A stretch of DNA of 64,000 nucleotides from CAMLJR01 sp964500675 (GTDB taxonomy: Bacteria; Pseudomonadota; Gammaproteobacteria; Pseudomonadales; CAMLJR01). A program made the position numbers and the translations under genes. Below the pieces are notes generated by a model. That model saw nothing but the letters and a program-made list of their open reading frames with translations, was not told the DNA's origin and searched no databases. The DNA lies in NCBI GenBank assembly GCA_964500675.1, contig CAZCNY010000002.1, positions 372,001-436,000 on the forward strand, read 5' to 3'. Shown one piece after another: positions 33,135 through 41,515 of this stretch (positions are counted from its first letter, which is position 1; each line of letters starts with the position of its first letter).

Positions 33135-34496
33135 TTACTTGAGCTTGTGCGGCGCGCCCGTGCCCATGTATTTCGCCAAATTGAAATGCAGGTTAGCGGT
33201 GCTGCGCTCCATGTACGGATTCGGTTTCGGGCCACTGAAGCCGAACGATTTCATACCTTGCTGCACGGCTGCCATGTTCGAGAAATCCTGCGACAACACA
33301 TAGCACCAGGCCTCTTCGGTCGGCGGACAAAATTCCCATTCGGTGTTTGGTTCTTCACCCGCTGGATAGAGCTGATAAACGGCCGCTTCGAAAATACATT
33401 GGTCCGGGTTGTAGCCGTGCGGGCGCGCGCTGTAGCAAAGCATATTGTTGACGGCATGGCCAATCTGAAAATTCGGGAAAATCTGCCACGCGGTGCCGCT
33501 CTTGCCGACATGCGAAGGATCGACCACGGGCCAAATCACACCGCGCGCTTCATCGTCGCGGCGCGCCGACGCAATCCAGTGCTGCAGCACTTCGCCGGGT
33601 GGCGTTTCTGCCGGCAATTCATCTTTCAAGCGCAGCGCCGCATCGACCATGGTTTGCGTCGTATTGGTGTTGGCTTTTTCCCACGTGTAAACCTGCATTT
33701 CGGCGGTGGAAATACGCGCGTCGCCGGTGCCGATACGCAATTTTCCCGCCTGATTGCCGTCGACATTTTTCGGCGCTTCGTAACCGATATGGCTGTGCTG
33801 ACCCTGCACGCGAGCCCAGCCGCGAAATTCGCCGAATTTATTGAACTCGGGATGCGTTTGCTGCACGTGATACGTTTCGTTGAACGCTTCGAGCGCGACT
33901 TTCCAGTTGCAATCGAAAATGCCCCATTTGCGCCAGCGAAAACGCATGTTTTGCAATTGGAACGGATCGAGCATTTCGGGAACGATGCCGAGATACGACT
34001 GCAGCGATTCGGATTTGGGATCCATATTGATCCACATCCAGCCGCCCCAAGTATCGAATTTTACGTTGCTGAGTCCGCTACATTCATTGCTCAGCGCGCC
34101 ATTCCAGTCGTCCTTGTGCGGGACGTGCGTGTTGTTGCCATCTAGATCGAAACGCCAACCGTGAAAACCGCAGATGAATTGATTGCGTTTACCCTTGGCG
34201 TTGCGCTGACCCTTTGGTGTATCGACTAAACGGCGGCCGCGGTGCGGGCAGACGTTATGGTACGCGCGGATTTGATCGGGCGCGGTGCGCACGATGACGA
34301 TTGAATCGTCGAGGATGTCATACGTGAGAAAATCGCCGACATCGGGAATTTCCTCGATGCGACCGACTTGCAGCCAAACCTTGCGCCAGAGCTTGTCGCG
34401 CTCCGCTCGCGCGTATTCCTCGGAGATATAGGCCTCCACCGGATAGGTGACGGCGTCAGACAGGAGTTCTTTCTCGGAGTCGGCAGCATTAGTCAT
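33135..34496 (-). CDS. Rieske non-haem iron oxygenase, alpha subunit (Rieske 3, long-spacer type)
   Basis: 453 residues from the ATG at 34496, which has a perfect AGGAGG site upstream; the longer frame is not needed. Rieske ligands are Cys83-x-His85 and Cys109-x2-His112, the same positions and 23-residue spacer as Rieske 1. His210 and His215 (ETYHVQQTH) serve the mononuclear iron. The two long-type proteins also share ICGFHGW/VCGFHGW, THVPHKDDW/THILDKQDW and WGGW(M/I). It diverges from the GntR gene, with two copies of the ATGTCCGTACA motif between them, so GntR control is likely. Substrate unknown. Confidence 0.9.
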   Translation of the reverse strand: MTNAADSEKELLSDAVTYPVEAYISEEYARAERDKLWRKVWLQVGRIEEIPDVGDFLTYDILDDSIVIVRTAPDQIRAYHNVCPHRGRRLVDTPKGQRNAKGKRNQFICGFHGWRFDLDGNNTHVPHKDDWNGALSNECSGLSNVKFDTWGGWMWINMDPKSESLQSYLGIVPEMLDPFQLQNMRFRWRKWGIFDCNWKVALEAFNETYHVQQTHPEFNKFGEFRGWARVQGQHSHIGYEAPKNVDGNQAGKLRIGTGDARISTAEMQVYTWEKANTNTTQTMVDAALRLKDELPAETPPGEVLQHWIASARRDDEARGVIWPVVDPSHVGKSGTAWQIFPNFQIGHAVNNMLCYSARPHGYNPDQCIFEAAVYQLYPAGEEPNTEWEFCPPTEEAWCYVLSQDFSNMAAVQQGMKSFGFSGPKPNPYMERSTANLHFNLAKYMGTGAPHKLK

Positions 34497-34608
34497 AAGA
34501 TCCTCCTTCGACGGGTTGGCAATTTTGAGGTTATACCCCGGTGGGCTGACGATAGGTTGGATGCACTCATGCATTTTACCGTCTGATTATTTCGCTTTAT
34601 ATCAAATA

Positions 34609-34618
34609 TGTCCGTACA
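34609..34618 (+). promoter_or_regulatory. TGTCCGTACA operator, copy facing Rieske 3
   Basis: The context is TATGTCCGTACATT. The core TGTnCGnACA is symmetric, as expected for a dimeric GntR-family protein. It is 113 bases before the Rieske 3 start codon. Confidence 0.65.
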
Positions 34619-34669
34619 TTAAAGATGTCACATATTTAAATTTATATCAATAATTTTGGTTTTTTTGGA

Positions 34670-34684
34670 TACAATGTCCGTACA
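34670..34684 (+). promoter_or_regulatory. GntR promoter -10 box overlapped by a TGTCCGTACA operator
   Basis: TACAAT (34670-34675) is a good -10 box for the GntR gene; the operator TGTCCGTACA (34675-34684) begins at its last base and would cover the transcription start. That is the layout of autorepression. No good -35 hexamer is visible at 16-18 bp. Confidence 0.6.
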
Positions 34685-34797
34685 AGTTTTCGGTTCTGCC
34701 GATAGCTGTCGCGCGATTGCCAGCCGCCTGATACAAAGGACGGCACGGGGAGGTGTGCGATGCGTCGAGTCAACAATCCGACCGGGTAAGAGGGGAT

Positions 34798-35571
34798 ATG
34801 GAATCTAACAATCAATCAAAGCCGAAAGCCGCGACAGTCTCAAAGACCGAGCTGCCTCTCTATCAGCGCGTTGCGCAGGCGCTGAAGGAGGAGATTGTGA
34901 GCGGGGAATATCCGGTTGGATCGCTTCTCCCCACAGAAGACGAGCTGTGCAAGCGCTTTTCTGTCAGCCGCTATACGGTTCGCGAAGCGCTGCGGCTGCT
35001 ACGCGAAGATCACCTCGTCTCGTCTCGGCAGGGGGCTGGCACGATCGTCGTGCCCCCAATGGCCTCGAGTTCGGACATTCAGCAGGTCATGTCGATCAAC
35101 GATCTGTTGGCGTTCGCAACCGATACGCGATTTGTCATCGAGTCCATTAAGACTGTGGTGATCGATGAAAAGCTGTCGGCACGGACGGGATTGCCGAGCG
35201 GCGTCGAGTGGCTGGAAGTGCGGGGATACCGATATGCGGAGGATGCGGATACGCCGGTCTGTTGGACAGAGTATTACATCAACCGGGCTTTTGCCGCTGT
35301 GGGCAGATTGCTACAGCGCCACAACGGCCCCGTATTCCCCTTGATCGAAGATATGTTTGGCCAGGTTGTCGTTGAAGTTCAACAGCAAATTTCCGCCACG
35401 CTGATTTCGCCGACACTGGCTGTGGATCTCAAGGTTAAGGAAGCATCGGCAGCGCTCGAAGTGCGCCGCACCTACAAAACAGCCGACGGCAAAATTGCGC
35501 AAGTCACCATCAATACGCATCCGGCATCGCGCTTTCAGCATTCGATGACGATGCGCCGATTAAAAGCGTAG
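34798..35571 (+). CDS. GntR-family transcriptional regulator, HutC subfamily
   Basis: 257 residues from the ATG at 34798, with a GAGGGG site; earlier in-frame codons fall in the control region. The N-terminal winged helix is typical (PLYQRVAQALKEEIVSGEYPVGSLLPTEDELCKRFSVSRYTVREALRLLREDHLVSSRQGAGTIV read as separate motifs around residues 20-80), followed by a UTRA ligand domain (PVCWTEYYINRAFA, AALEVRRTYKTADGKIAQVT). HutC-type proteins are usually repressors released by an early pathway metabolite. The motif ATGTCCGTACA beside this gene recurs before ThDP-C and Rieske 4, implying a multi-promoter regulon. Confidence 0.92.
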   Translation: MESNNQSKPKAATVSKTELPLYQRVAQALKEEIVSGEYPVGSLLPTEDELCKRFSVSRYTVREALRLLREDHLVSSRQGAGTIVVPPMASSSDIQQVMSINDLLAFATDTRFVIESIKTVVIDEKLSARTGLPSGVEWLEVRGYRYAEDADTPVCWTEYYINRAFAAVGRLLQRHNGPVFPLIEDMFGQVVVEVQQQISATLISPTLAVDLKVKEASAALEVRRTYKTADGKIAQVTINTHPASRFQHSMTMRRLKA

Positions 35572-35609
35572 ATCGCCCTATTCAGTTGGGCGGACCTACC
35601 TAACGCGGC

Positions 35610-36431
35610 TTAGGCGTAGGCAAAAGCCTCTTCGCCTTGCAGTTTAGTGCGGTGCAGCATGCGTCCGGAAGCGGGGTCGTACGGAATTGCACGGTGCATG
35701 GTGCCGGTGTTATCCCAAATCACCAGGTCGCCAACGGTCCAGTCGTGACGGTAAACGAATTGAGGCTGGGTCGCCCACTCACGCAGCTTCACCAACAGTT
35801 CGGCATTTTCCTTACGATTCTTGCCGATTACCTCGTAAGCGGTAGCGCCCAACACGAGCGATTTGCGGCCGGAGCGATGCTTCCACACCAGCGGTAATTC
35901 GGCATCGCCGATACGCATCATTTCTTTCAGCTTGACCAAACCGGGTTCAGGGTCGTAGAAGAAAATAGTATTCCACGCGGAGTGGATAATGCGCAGCTTT
36001 TCATACGCTTGCTTTTCCGCTTCCGGCAGATCGTCGTACGCCGCATACGTGTTGCAGAATTCAGTTTGAGCACCGCCCTCCGGAATAAATTTCGCCGATA
36101 GCAACGAGGCCAAAACGGGCACTTTGTTCATGGTGCCGTCTATGTGCCAATACATTGAGCCCTTCAGGTAATCGGAGCGTGCGTTAGCGTTTTGATCCAG
36201 CGTCACTTTGTAGACCAGCTCGCCCTCCATTTCGGGCGCAATGGCACCCAAGGTTTGCGTGAAAGCGATATGTTCTTCGTCGGTGAAGTTGATTTGCGGA
36301 AAAACCAGCACGCCGCGCTTCTCCAGCAGCTCACGCATTTCAGCGGTATGCTCGCCACTCAGCAGCGTTTTCTTGTCGGCTCGTATCTCGGTCGCAATAC
36401 GCGGTGCGAGATCTTTCGTTACCAATGTCAT
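35610..36431 (-). CDS. TauD/TfdA-type Fe(II)/2-oxoglutarate dioxygenase (D)
   Basis: 273 residues with His96-x-Asp98 (YWHIDGT), His246 (TMHRAIPY) and Arg257 (ASGRMLHR). It is the closest relative of copy C, sharing TEFCNTYAAY, LPLVWKHRSGRKSLVLG and HRTK-x-x-GEE. The start has a nearby GGAGAA. It is the last gene of a leftward set CMD-family protein, ligase 2, dioxygenase D and converges on the GntR gene. A ligase directly upstream of the dioxygenase suggests the hydroxylated substrate may be an acyl-CoA, or that hydroxylation follows or precedes activation in one pathway. Confidence 0.88.
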   Translation of the reverse strand: MTLVTKDLAPRIATEIRADKKTLLSGEHTAEMRELLEKRGVLVFPQINFTDEEHIAFTQTLGAIAPEMEGELVYKVTLDQNANARSDYLKGSMYWHIDGTMNKVPVLASLLSAKFIPEGGAQTEFCNTYAAYDDLPEAEKQAYEKLRIIHSAWNTIFFYDPEPGLVKLKEMMRIGDAELPLVWKHRSGRKSLVLGATAYEVIGKNRKENAELLVKLREWATQPQFVYRHDWTVGDLVIWDNTGTMHRAIPYDPASGRMLHRTKLQGEEAFAYA

Positions 36432-36463
36432 GATTCTTCTCCTGCCAAGTTTGATCTAAATAA

Positions 36464-38134
36464 CTAAGTTTTTTCCGCGTTTAATCGTGCGGCGGCCAGG
36501 GTTCGCAACACTGGGCGTCGGATTTTATTGCTGCCGGTCATGGGCAACTCTGCGTCGATAAAGAACAACGCTTTGCGCGGGACCTTGTAGCTGGCGAGGG
36601 ACTGTTTGGCAAAGCTGCGCAAACCATTTTCATCCAAGTGCTGTCCTTCTTTTAAGACAACGCACGAAACAACGATTTCACCGAGCGTTTCATGCGGAAC
36701 GCCGACGGTGAAAACGCTTTGAATGGCGGGATGCTCGATGAGGACAGCATCGATTTCAGTCGGCGAAACATTGGCGCCACCGGTTTTGATGATATCGCTG
36801 AGCCGGCCCTTCCAGCACAGCTCGCCCTCCGGTGTGAAATAGCCTGCGTCGCCGGTATGGATAAAACCCTCGCGATCAAAGGTTTCTTCGGGGGGTATTT
36901 TCAGATAGCCCAGCGTTAGGGTCGGTCCTTTTGCAATGATTTCACCGGTCTCTCCTAACGGCAGTATATCGCCGGTCTCCGGGTCGATAATGCGTACGAT
37001 ATTGCCGGGGAGCACGGGGCCATGTGTGCCCCTGGTTTGGCAGCCGGCAAATCCTGAAACGAACGTAAAGGTTTCCGTTGAGCCATAACCTTGGGGCTGG
37101 CGCCAGCTGGTTGTAATCGTTGGATGGGTTGCCAGAATTCCCTCGGCATCGACATAGATCAGCGCGGACAAATCGGCATCTTTCCAGCCGCGGCACTCCG
37201 TCAAGCGAGCCTCCTGATGCGGCCAAGCAATGGCCATGGAGACCTTTTCCGATTGAATCAATTCGAGGGCCGCTTCCGGATCAAAATACCGCTGCAAGAT
37301 CAAGCAGCCGCCGGTGCTGAGGGTGCTGCCCAGCGCCATCGCGAAATTGCCGGACCAGAAAAAGCCGTTGGCACTCCACGTTCTGACGGAATTGTCGATT
37401 TGATAGCCGCGACCAAAGCGCCAGCATTGCAAGGTCGCTGCGCGATGAGTCTGCTGGATTGCCTTGGGTTTAGCCGTCGAGCCGGAAGAGAAAAAGATGA
37501 GGCCAAGGTCCACCGGGCTGGAGGAATTAGCCGCGGCCTTGGCAACTGCTGTTGGGGTTTTCTCGCTCAGGGCAAGAAAGTCGCTCCAGTTTTGTATTCC
37601 CTGGCGGCAACGCTCTTTATCCAAACAGACCACACGCCGCAGAAACGGCAGGTCTTCCTGGAACAGCTCGCCCAGCACGGTTGTTGGCAGGGCGGGACAC
37701 AGCGCAAATATATCGTTGACGAAATCACGAGAAGCGACGCCGGCTTCCATGATTAAGACTTCGACATCGGACAGGCTAAGCTGATACTCCAACTCCTGCT
37801 TAGTCGAGAATGTATTTAAACCAACCGTCACAGCACCGGCCATGGAAGCGCCGAACACGGTGAATATCCATTCCGGTCTGTTGCTTACCAGCAACCCTAC
37901 GCGGCTGCCTCTGCCAATACCGACCGCGAGCAACGCCTTGGCAACTTCGAGGGACGCTTCATACATCTCGGTATAAGTCCAACTTCTCTGCGTGCCGGCG
38001 AGATCGCGCCAGCGCAGCGCCTCTCTGGGACCGTACTTTGCAGCTATCTGGGAGATAAAGCCCGGCAGGGTGGTCGCACCCAATTCAGTTTCGTCTTTAA
38101 GGGCGGGGCCGTAGATTTGGGAAATTGCAGTCAT
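36464..38134 (-). CDS. AMP-forming acyl-CoA synthetase/ligase (ligase 2)
   Basis: 556 residues from the ATG at 38134; a GTG four codons upstream (38146) is possible. ANL-superfamily motifs: FFSSGSTAKPKAI (the usual TGKPKG reads TAKPKA), YGSTETF, HTGDAGYF, GRLSDIIKTGGANVSPTEID and the C-terminal Lys in MTGSNKIRR. It is a paralogue of ligase 1, sharing YGPREA/FGPREA near the N-terminus and the GxWSANGFFWSGNFA segment. It lies 32 bases upstream of dioxygenase D. The likely role is CoA activation of a hydrophobic or branched acid. Confidence 0.88.
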   Translation of the reverse strand: MTAISQIYGPALKDETELGATTLPGFISQIAAKYGPREALRWRDLAGTQRSWTYTEMYEASLEVAKALLAVGIGRGSRVGLLVSNRPEWIFTVFGASMAGAVTVGLNTFSTKQELEYQLSLSDVEVLIMEAGVASRDFVNDIFALCPALPTTVLGELFQEDLPFLRRVVCLDKERCRQGIQNWSDFLALSEKTPTAVAKAAANSSSPVDLGLIFFSSGSTAKPKAIQQTHRAATLQCWRFGRGYQIDNSVRTWSANGFFWSGNFAMALGSTLSTGGCLILQRYFDPEAALELIQSEKVSMAIAWPHQEARLTECRGWKDADLSALIYVDAEGILATHPTITTSWRQPQGYGSTETFTFVSGFAGCQTRGTHGPVLPGNIVRIIDPETGDILPLGETGEIIAKGPTLTLGYLKIPPEETFDREGFIHTGDAGYFTPEGELCWKGRLSDIIKTGGANVSPTEIDAVLIEHPAIQSVFTVGVPHETLGEIVVSCVVLKEGQHLDENGLRSFAKQSLASYKVPRKALFFIDAELPMTGSNKIRRPVLRTLAAARLNAEKT

Positions 38135-38146
38135 GATCGATAACAC

Positions 38147-38256
38147 GCTCTGATTACCATTTAATTTGCTGGCGGCAAGCTTTTAGCTAATGACCCACTT
38201 ACGTTGTAGAGCGATGAGGTGACCCATAAAAAAATAGGCCCGCTCGATCGCATAAT
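38147..38256 (-). promoter_or_regulatory. Gap with two TGACCCA repeats upstream of ligase 2
   Basis: TGACCCA occurs at 38191-38197 and 38220-38226 in direct orientation. The second copy extends to TGACCCATAAAA, identical over 12 bases to the sequence at 15560-15571 in front of dioxygenase B. It may be an operator for the TetR protein or another shared regulator. Confidence 0.4.
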
Positions 38257-38886
38257 TTAACGCGCTCCATACATGCGGGCTTTAACCTCTGGATCTAGGC
38301 CGGCAACACCCGGCTCTAATGGGATGTTGAAGGTGCTGATCGCGGAACCCAGCATCGCGTAAACGCCCACCAGAAATATCATGTCCATGATCTGATGAGT
38401 ATTAAAACGGGTGGAAATGCGTGTCATCGTGTCATCCAAGATACGCGCATGCATGTGTAAATCATCGGCGACTCGAATGAGGTCCGCATCCTCGGCGCTC
38501 CATCCCGGCGCATCCGGGCCAAGCTGAATGCGCTGTATCTCGCCGTCGGTTAAGCCTGCTCTACGCCCGAGAATGATGTGCTGCACAAACTCATATTCTC
38601 CCTTGGTCAGCCAGCCAGTTCGCAGGATTAAAAGTTCGCGCTCTCGAACCTGGAGTGTGCTGTCGACCGCGGCATGCTTATTGAGCGTCAAAAACGCTTT
38701 CGCGAGAGCAGGATAGCGCGCCAAAAATCCCAGGGTATGCATCCCGCGCGCATCTACGCCACCGTCTTGCCAACGCGACATGACGAAGTTCAAACTGCTG
38801 GGAAAGGCGCCGAGCGCGTCTAAAATCTCGTCGTTCCAATCGAGGGGTAGCAGCGGGGTAATTCGCGGCGCTTTTTGGTCTTGCAT
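38257..38886 (-). CDS. Carboxymuconolactone-decarboxylase-family protein without the CxxC motif
   Basis: 209 residues, all-helical, with the CMD/AhpD-like core RERELLILRTGWLTKGEYEFVQHIILGRRAGL split over residues 80-112. AhpD-type members have a redox CxxC before this helix; here the place is occupied by EYEFVQH (Glu97, Glu99, His103), so peroxidase-partner activity is unlikely. Members of this Glu-His type accompany many catabolic clusters, with functions mostly unknown. It is first in the leftward set with ligase 2 and dioxygenase D and diverges from Rieske 4. A GGAGA site precedes the ATG. Confidence 0.85.
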   Translation of the reverse strand: MQDQKAPRITPLLPLDWNDEILDALGAFPSSLNFVMSRWQDGGVDARGMHTLGFLARYPALAKAFLTLNKHAAVDSTLQVRERELLILRTGWLTKGEYEFVQHIILGRRAGLTDGEIQRIQLGPDAPGWSAEDADLIRVADDLHMHARILDDTMTRISTRFNTHQIMDMIFLVGVYAMLGSAISTFNIPLEPGVAGLDPEVKARMYGAR

Positions 38887-39332
38887 TGAGCGGTCTCCAG
38901 TCGATTTGTAGACGGCGTATTGTCCCTGATTGGCAACTAAAAACTGAGTGCACGGTTATTACAGGAGTGCAACACAGGTGGTTCTGCGAGCGTTGGCAAG
39001 CCGCGAGTGCTGACCTGACTGCGCAATAGCAGGCCCATTATCGCTGTGTATACAAGGCAATTTGAGGTTGGTATTATCAACATCCGCAACAGTGATGTCC
39101 AGACAAATTTTTTCATTGTAATGGATTGCCGATGCGAAAGAAATTAAAGAGGGTATTTGGCGCGAATATTTGTGTGCGGTTTTGATTGTGGCTCAGCGGC
39201 TCTAGCGGCATATCAGTAAAAAATATGTCCGTACAAAATCGATTTTAATTGTAATGCATATATGATGGCTCATTGAATGTATGATCGCTTGCATTACGCA
39301 GAACACTACAGAATTTAGAGGGGAGAAATTGT
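38887..39332. other. Divergent control region between the CMD gene and Rieske 4
   Basis: A 446-base AT-rich gap with no gene. It holds a perfect TGTCCGTACA at 39226 nearer Rieske 4, an 8-of-10 variant TGTCCAGACA at 39096-39105 nearer the CMD gene, and an inverted repeat GTAATGCA (39251-39258) with TGCATTAC (39290-39297). A -10-like TATGAT lies at 39261-39266. Both directions may therefore respond to the GntR protein. Confidence 0.55.
39226..39235 (+). promoter_or_regulatory. TGTCCGTACA operator upstream of Rieske 4
   Basis: The context TATGTCCGTACAAA is identical over 14 bases to the leftward copy before ThDP-C. It lies 98 bases before the Rieske 4 start and just upstream of a possible -10 box, TATGAT, at 39261. 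Confidence 0.65.
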
Positions 39333-40706
39333 ATGGAGAGTTGGCCAGAACATTGGAAAACCCTGGATCACGGTGTCAGGACTGGCCGCTATACGGATCC
39401 AGAGTTTGCCCGGCTGGAGCATGAGAGGCTTTGGAGCTGCGCCTGGCAAATGGCCGCTCGTCTCGATGAAGTACCCGAAACTGGCGATTACACCGTTTAT
39501 GAAATCGGCGACCAGTCCGTCATTATCGTGCGGGTTGATGCCGATACCATCAAAGCTTACTACAACGCTTGTCCACACCGCGGTACCGCGTTGGCGGTGG
39601 ATTCGGGTACGTTCGAGAAATGCCGGATCATTTGCCCGTTCCACGGTTGGCGCTGGGGGATCGATGGCAAGATTCAATACGTGCTGGAGCGCCACCAATT
39701 TCGTGGCGGTCACCTACAGGATTCCGATGTTGGCTTGCGCGAGGTAATAGTCGAAGTCTTTGCCGGGTTCGTATTCATTAACTTCGATAAAAACCCGCAA
39801 CCTTTTGCTGAATTCATCGCGCCCGTAGGTGCGCTCATCGAAAATCTCGCGACTGGGGAGATGCATCATTACTGGTGGAAATCCGTCGTCGCTCCTTGTA
39901 ACTGGAAGGTCGCCGTGGAGGCGTTTCTCGAAGGCTATCATGTGCCGGCGACGCATCCGCAATTGGAAGTCCCTTCCGCCGATTTTATCTACGGCGATGA
40001 CGTTTCCGGTCAGACGCCGCAGTATGCGCATCTTGACCACCTGTATGAGACTTTCGCCAACGGTCACGGCCGCTTTTTGGGTGGCACGAAAACGCCGATG
40101 GCGGGCCATGCGAGAACAGCGGGCGATCCAGTCGACATCATGGCCGACCGGCTGAATTTACTGGTAGAGGGAATGGACGCGATGGTGCTCAAGGAGGATG
40201 TCGACCTGGTTCGCTCATTGAAAGGTAAACCGATTCCCGAAGGATCAACGCTCGGTGCCGAGTATGTCAAAGCGCTCTATGCGACTGCTGCTGCGCAGCA
40301 GCGGCCAATGCCCAAGCTTGAGCGCGAAGTGCTCGATCAATGGGGTGGAGAGATTTTCGTGTTTCCCAATTTGATGATCCTGCCGCAGGCGGGCAATTGC
40401 ATGATCTACCGCGTGCGTCCGAATGGTTTTGACCCCGATTCGTGTATTTTTGAAATTTTTTCGACAAAAACTTACCCCGCAGCGCAACCCGTTCCGCGCG
40501 CCATTGTCGAGTCGATGTCGGATGTCTCCGATCCAGAGCAGTTCCGGCAAATTCCGCGTCAGGACTTTTCCAATGTGCCGCGCATTCAGAAAGGTTTGCA
40601 TACCAAAGGTTGCAAGCAAGTCTGGCTCGCCGACTACTATGAAAAGTTGATTCTGAATATGCATCAGGAAATAGATCGGTACGTGCGCCCGCAAATAAAA
40701 CCCTAA
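39333..40706 (+). CDS. Rieske non-haem iron oxygenase, alpha subunit (Rieske 4, short-spacer type)
   Basis: 457 residues. Rieske ligands are Cys80-x-His82 and Cys101-x2-His104 with an 18-residue spacer; mononuclear ligands include His203 and His208 (EGYHVPATH). It resembles Rieske 2 along its length (TGRYTDPEFARLE, CPFHGWRW, LDQWGGE/IAKWGGV, NILILPQAGN/NLMILPQAGN). A GAGGGGAG ribosome site precedes the ATG. The TGTCCGTACA copy upstream suggests control by the HutC-type GntR protein. It is followed after 98 bases by a CoA-transferase pair. Confidence 0.9.
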   Translation: MESWPEHWKTLDHGVRTGRYTDPEFARLEHERLWSCAWQMAARLDEVPETGDYTVYEIGDQSVIIVRVDADTIKAYYNACPHRGTALAVDSGTFEKCRIICPFHGWRWGIDGKIQYVLERHQFRGGHLQDSDVGLREVIVEVFAGFVFINFDKNPQPFAEFIAPVGALIENLATGEMHHYWWKSVVAPCNWKVAVEAFLEGYHVPATHPQLEVPSADFIYGDDVSGQTPQYAHLDHLYETFANGHGRFLGGTKTPMAGHARTAGDPVDIMADRLNLLVEGMDAMVLKEDVDLVRSLKGKPIPEGSTLGAEYVKALYATAAAQQRPMPKLEREVLDQWGGEIFVFPNLMILPQAGNCMIYRVRPNGFDPDSCIFEIFSTKTYPAAQPVPRAIVESMSDVSDPEQFRQIPRQDFSNVPRIQKGLHTKGCKQVWLADYYEKLILNMHQEIDRYVRPQIKP

Positions 40707-40804
40707 ATAAAAAAGTGCCGCAGGTAATCATTTGACCCTGCTTGCGCAGCTAATTATGCTTGCCGATTCAAGCAATTTCGCCGTGTGAATAATTGGGGGA
40801 TCTG

Positions 40805-41515
40805 GTGAGCAAAAAACTCTATCCGAATGCTGAGGCCGCTCTTGCAGGGCTGCTGTTTGACGGCATGATGATCTGCTCGGGCGGCTTTGGTCTGTGCGGT
40901 ATTCCCGAGCGCCTGACCGACGCGATTCTGGCCAGCGGCGTCAAGGGTCTCACCATCGCCTCCAACAACGCGGGCATTGACGGTGTGGGGTTGGGCAAGC
41001 TGCTGCGTTCGCGTCAGATTAAAAAGATGATCAGCTCCTATGTCGGTGAGAACAAGGAGTTCGAGCGTCAGTATCTCTCCGGAGAGCTGGAGGTTGAATT
41101 CTGCCCGCAGGGCACGCTGGCTGAGCGTTGCCGTGCTGGTGGCGCCGGCATTCCCGGCTTCTACACCAAGACCGGCGTTGGTACCAAAGTCGCCGAAGGT
41201 AAAGAGGTTAAGGTGTTCGACGGCCAGGAATACATTCTTGAGCGCGGCATTTTTGCTGATCTGTGCATCATCAAGGGCTACAAAGCCGATGAGTCAGGCA
41301 ACTTGATCTTCCGCAAAACCGCACGCAACTTCAACCAGCCGATGGCGGCCGCCGGCAAAATCTGTGTTGCCGAGGTGGAGGAGGTCGTGCCAGTTGGTGC
41401 TCTCGATCCCGATCAAATCCATCTGCCCGGCATTTATGTGAAGCGCCTGATCTGCGGCGCGCCGTACGAGAAGAAAATTGAATTTCGCACCACGCGTCCG
41501 AAGGAGGCAAAATAA
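40805..41515 (+). CDS. scoA: 3-oxoacid CoA-transferase subunit A
   Basis: 236 residues from a GTG at 40805 preceded by GGGGA; a TTG four codons upstream is an alternative. GLLFDGMMICSGGFGLCGIPERL is the family signature, and the C-terminus has GAPYEKKIEFRT. With subunit B it moves CoA from succinyl-CoA to a 3-oxoacid such as acetoacetate. The stop overlaps the next ATG by one base (TAATG), so the subunits are translationally coupled. It would channel the pathway's end product into central metabolism; a 3-oxoadipate-type substrate cannot be excluded. Confidence 0.92.
   Translation: MSKKLYPNAEAALAGLLFDGMMICSGGFGLCGIPERLTDAILASGVKGLTIASNNAGIDGVGLGKLLRSRQIKKMISSYVGENKEFERQYLSGELEVEFCPQGTLAERCRAGGAGIPGFYTKTGVGTKVAEGKEVKVFDGQEYILERGIFADLCIIKGYKADESGNLIFRKTARNFNQPMAAAGKICVAEVEEVVPVGALDPDQIHLPGIYVKRLICGAPYEKKIEFRTTRPKEAK

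Larger units (their letters stand above)
34497..34797. other. Divergent control region between Rieske 3 and the GntR gene
   Basis: A 301-base AT-rich gap with no gene. It contains two perfect copies of ATGTCCGTACA 66 bp apart (34609 and 34675) and a -10 box TACAAT (34670-34675) directed at the GntR gene. This is the only place in the window with two perfect copies and is the natural autoregulatory site. Confidence 0.65.

Noticed and set aside
33123..34145. Rightward frame of 340 codons opposite Rieske 3
   Set aside because: Antisense shadow of a gene with all Rieske ligands.
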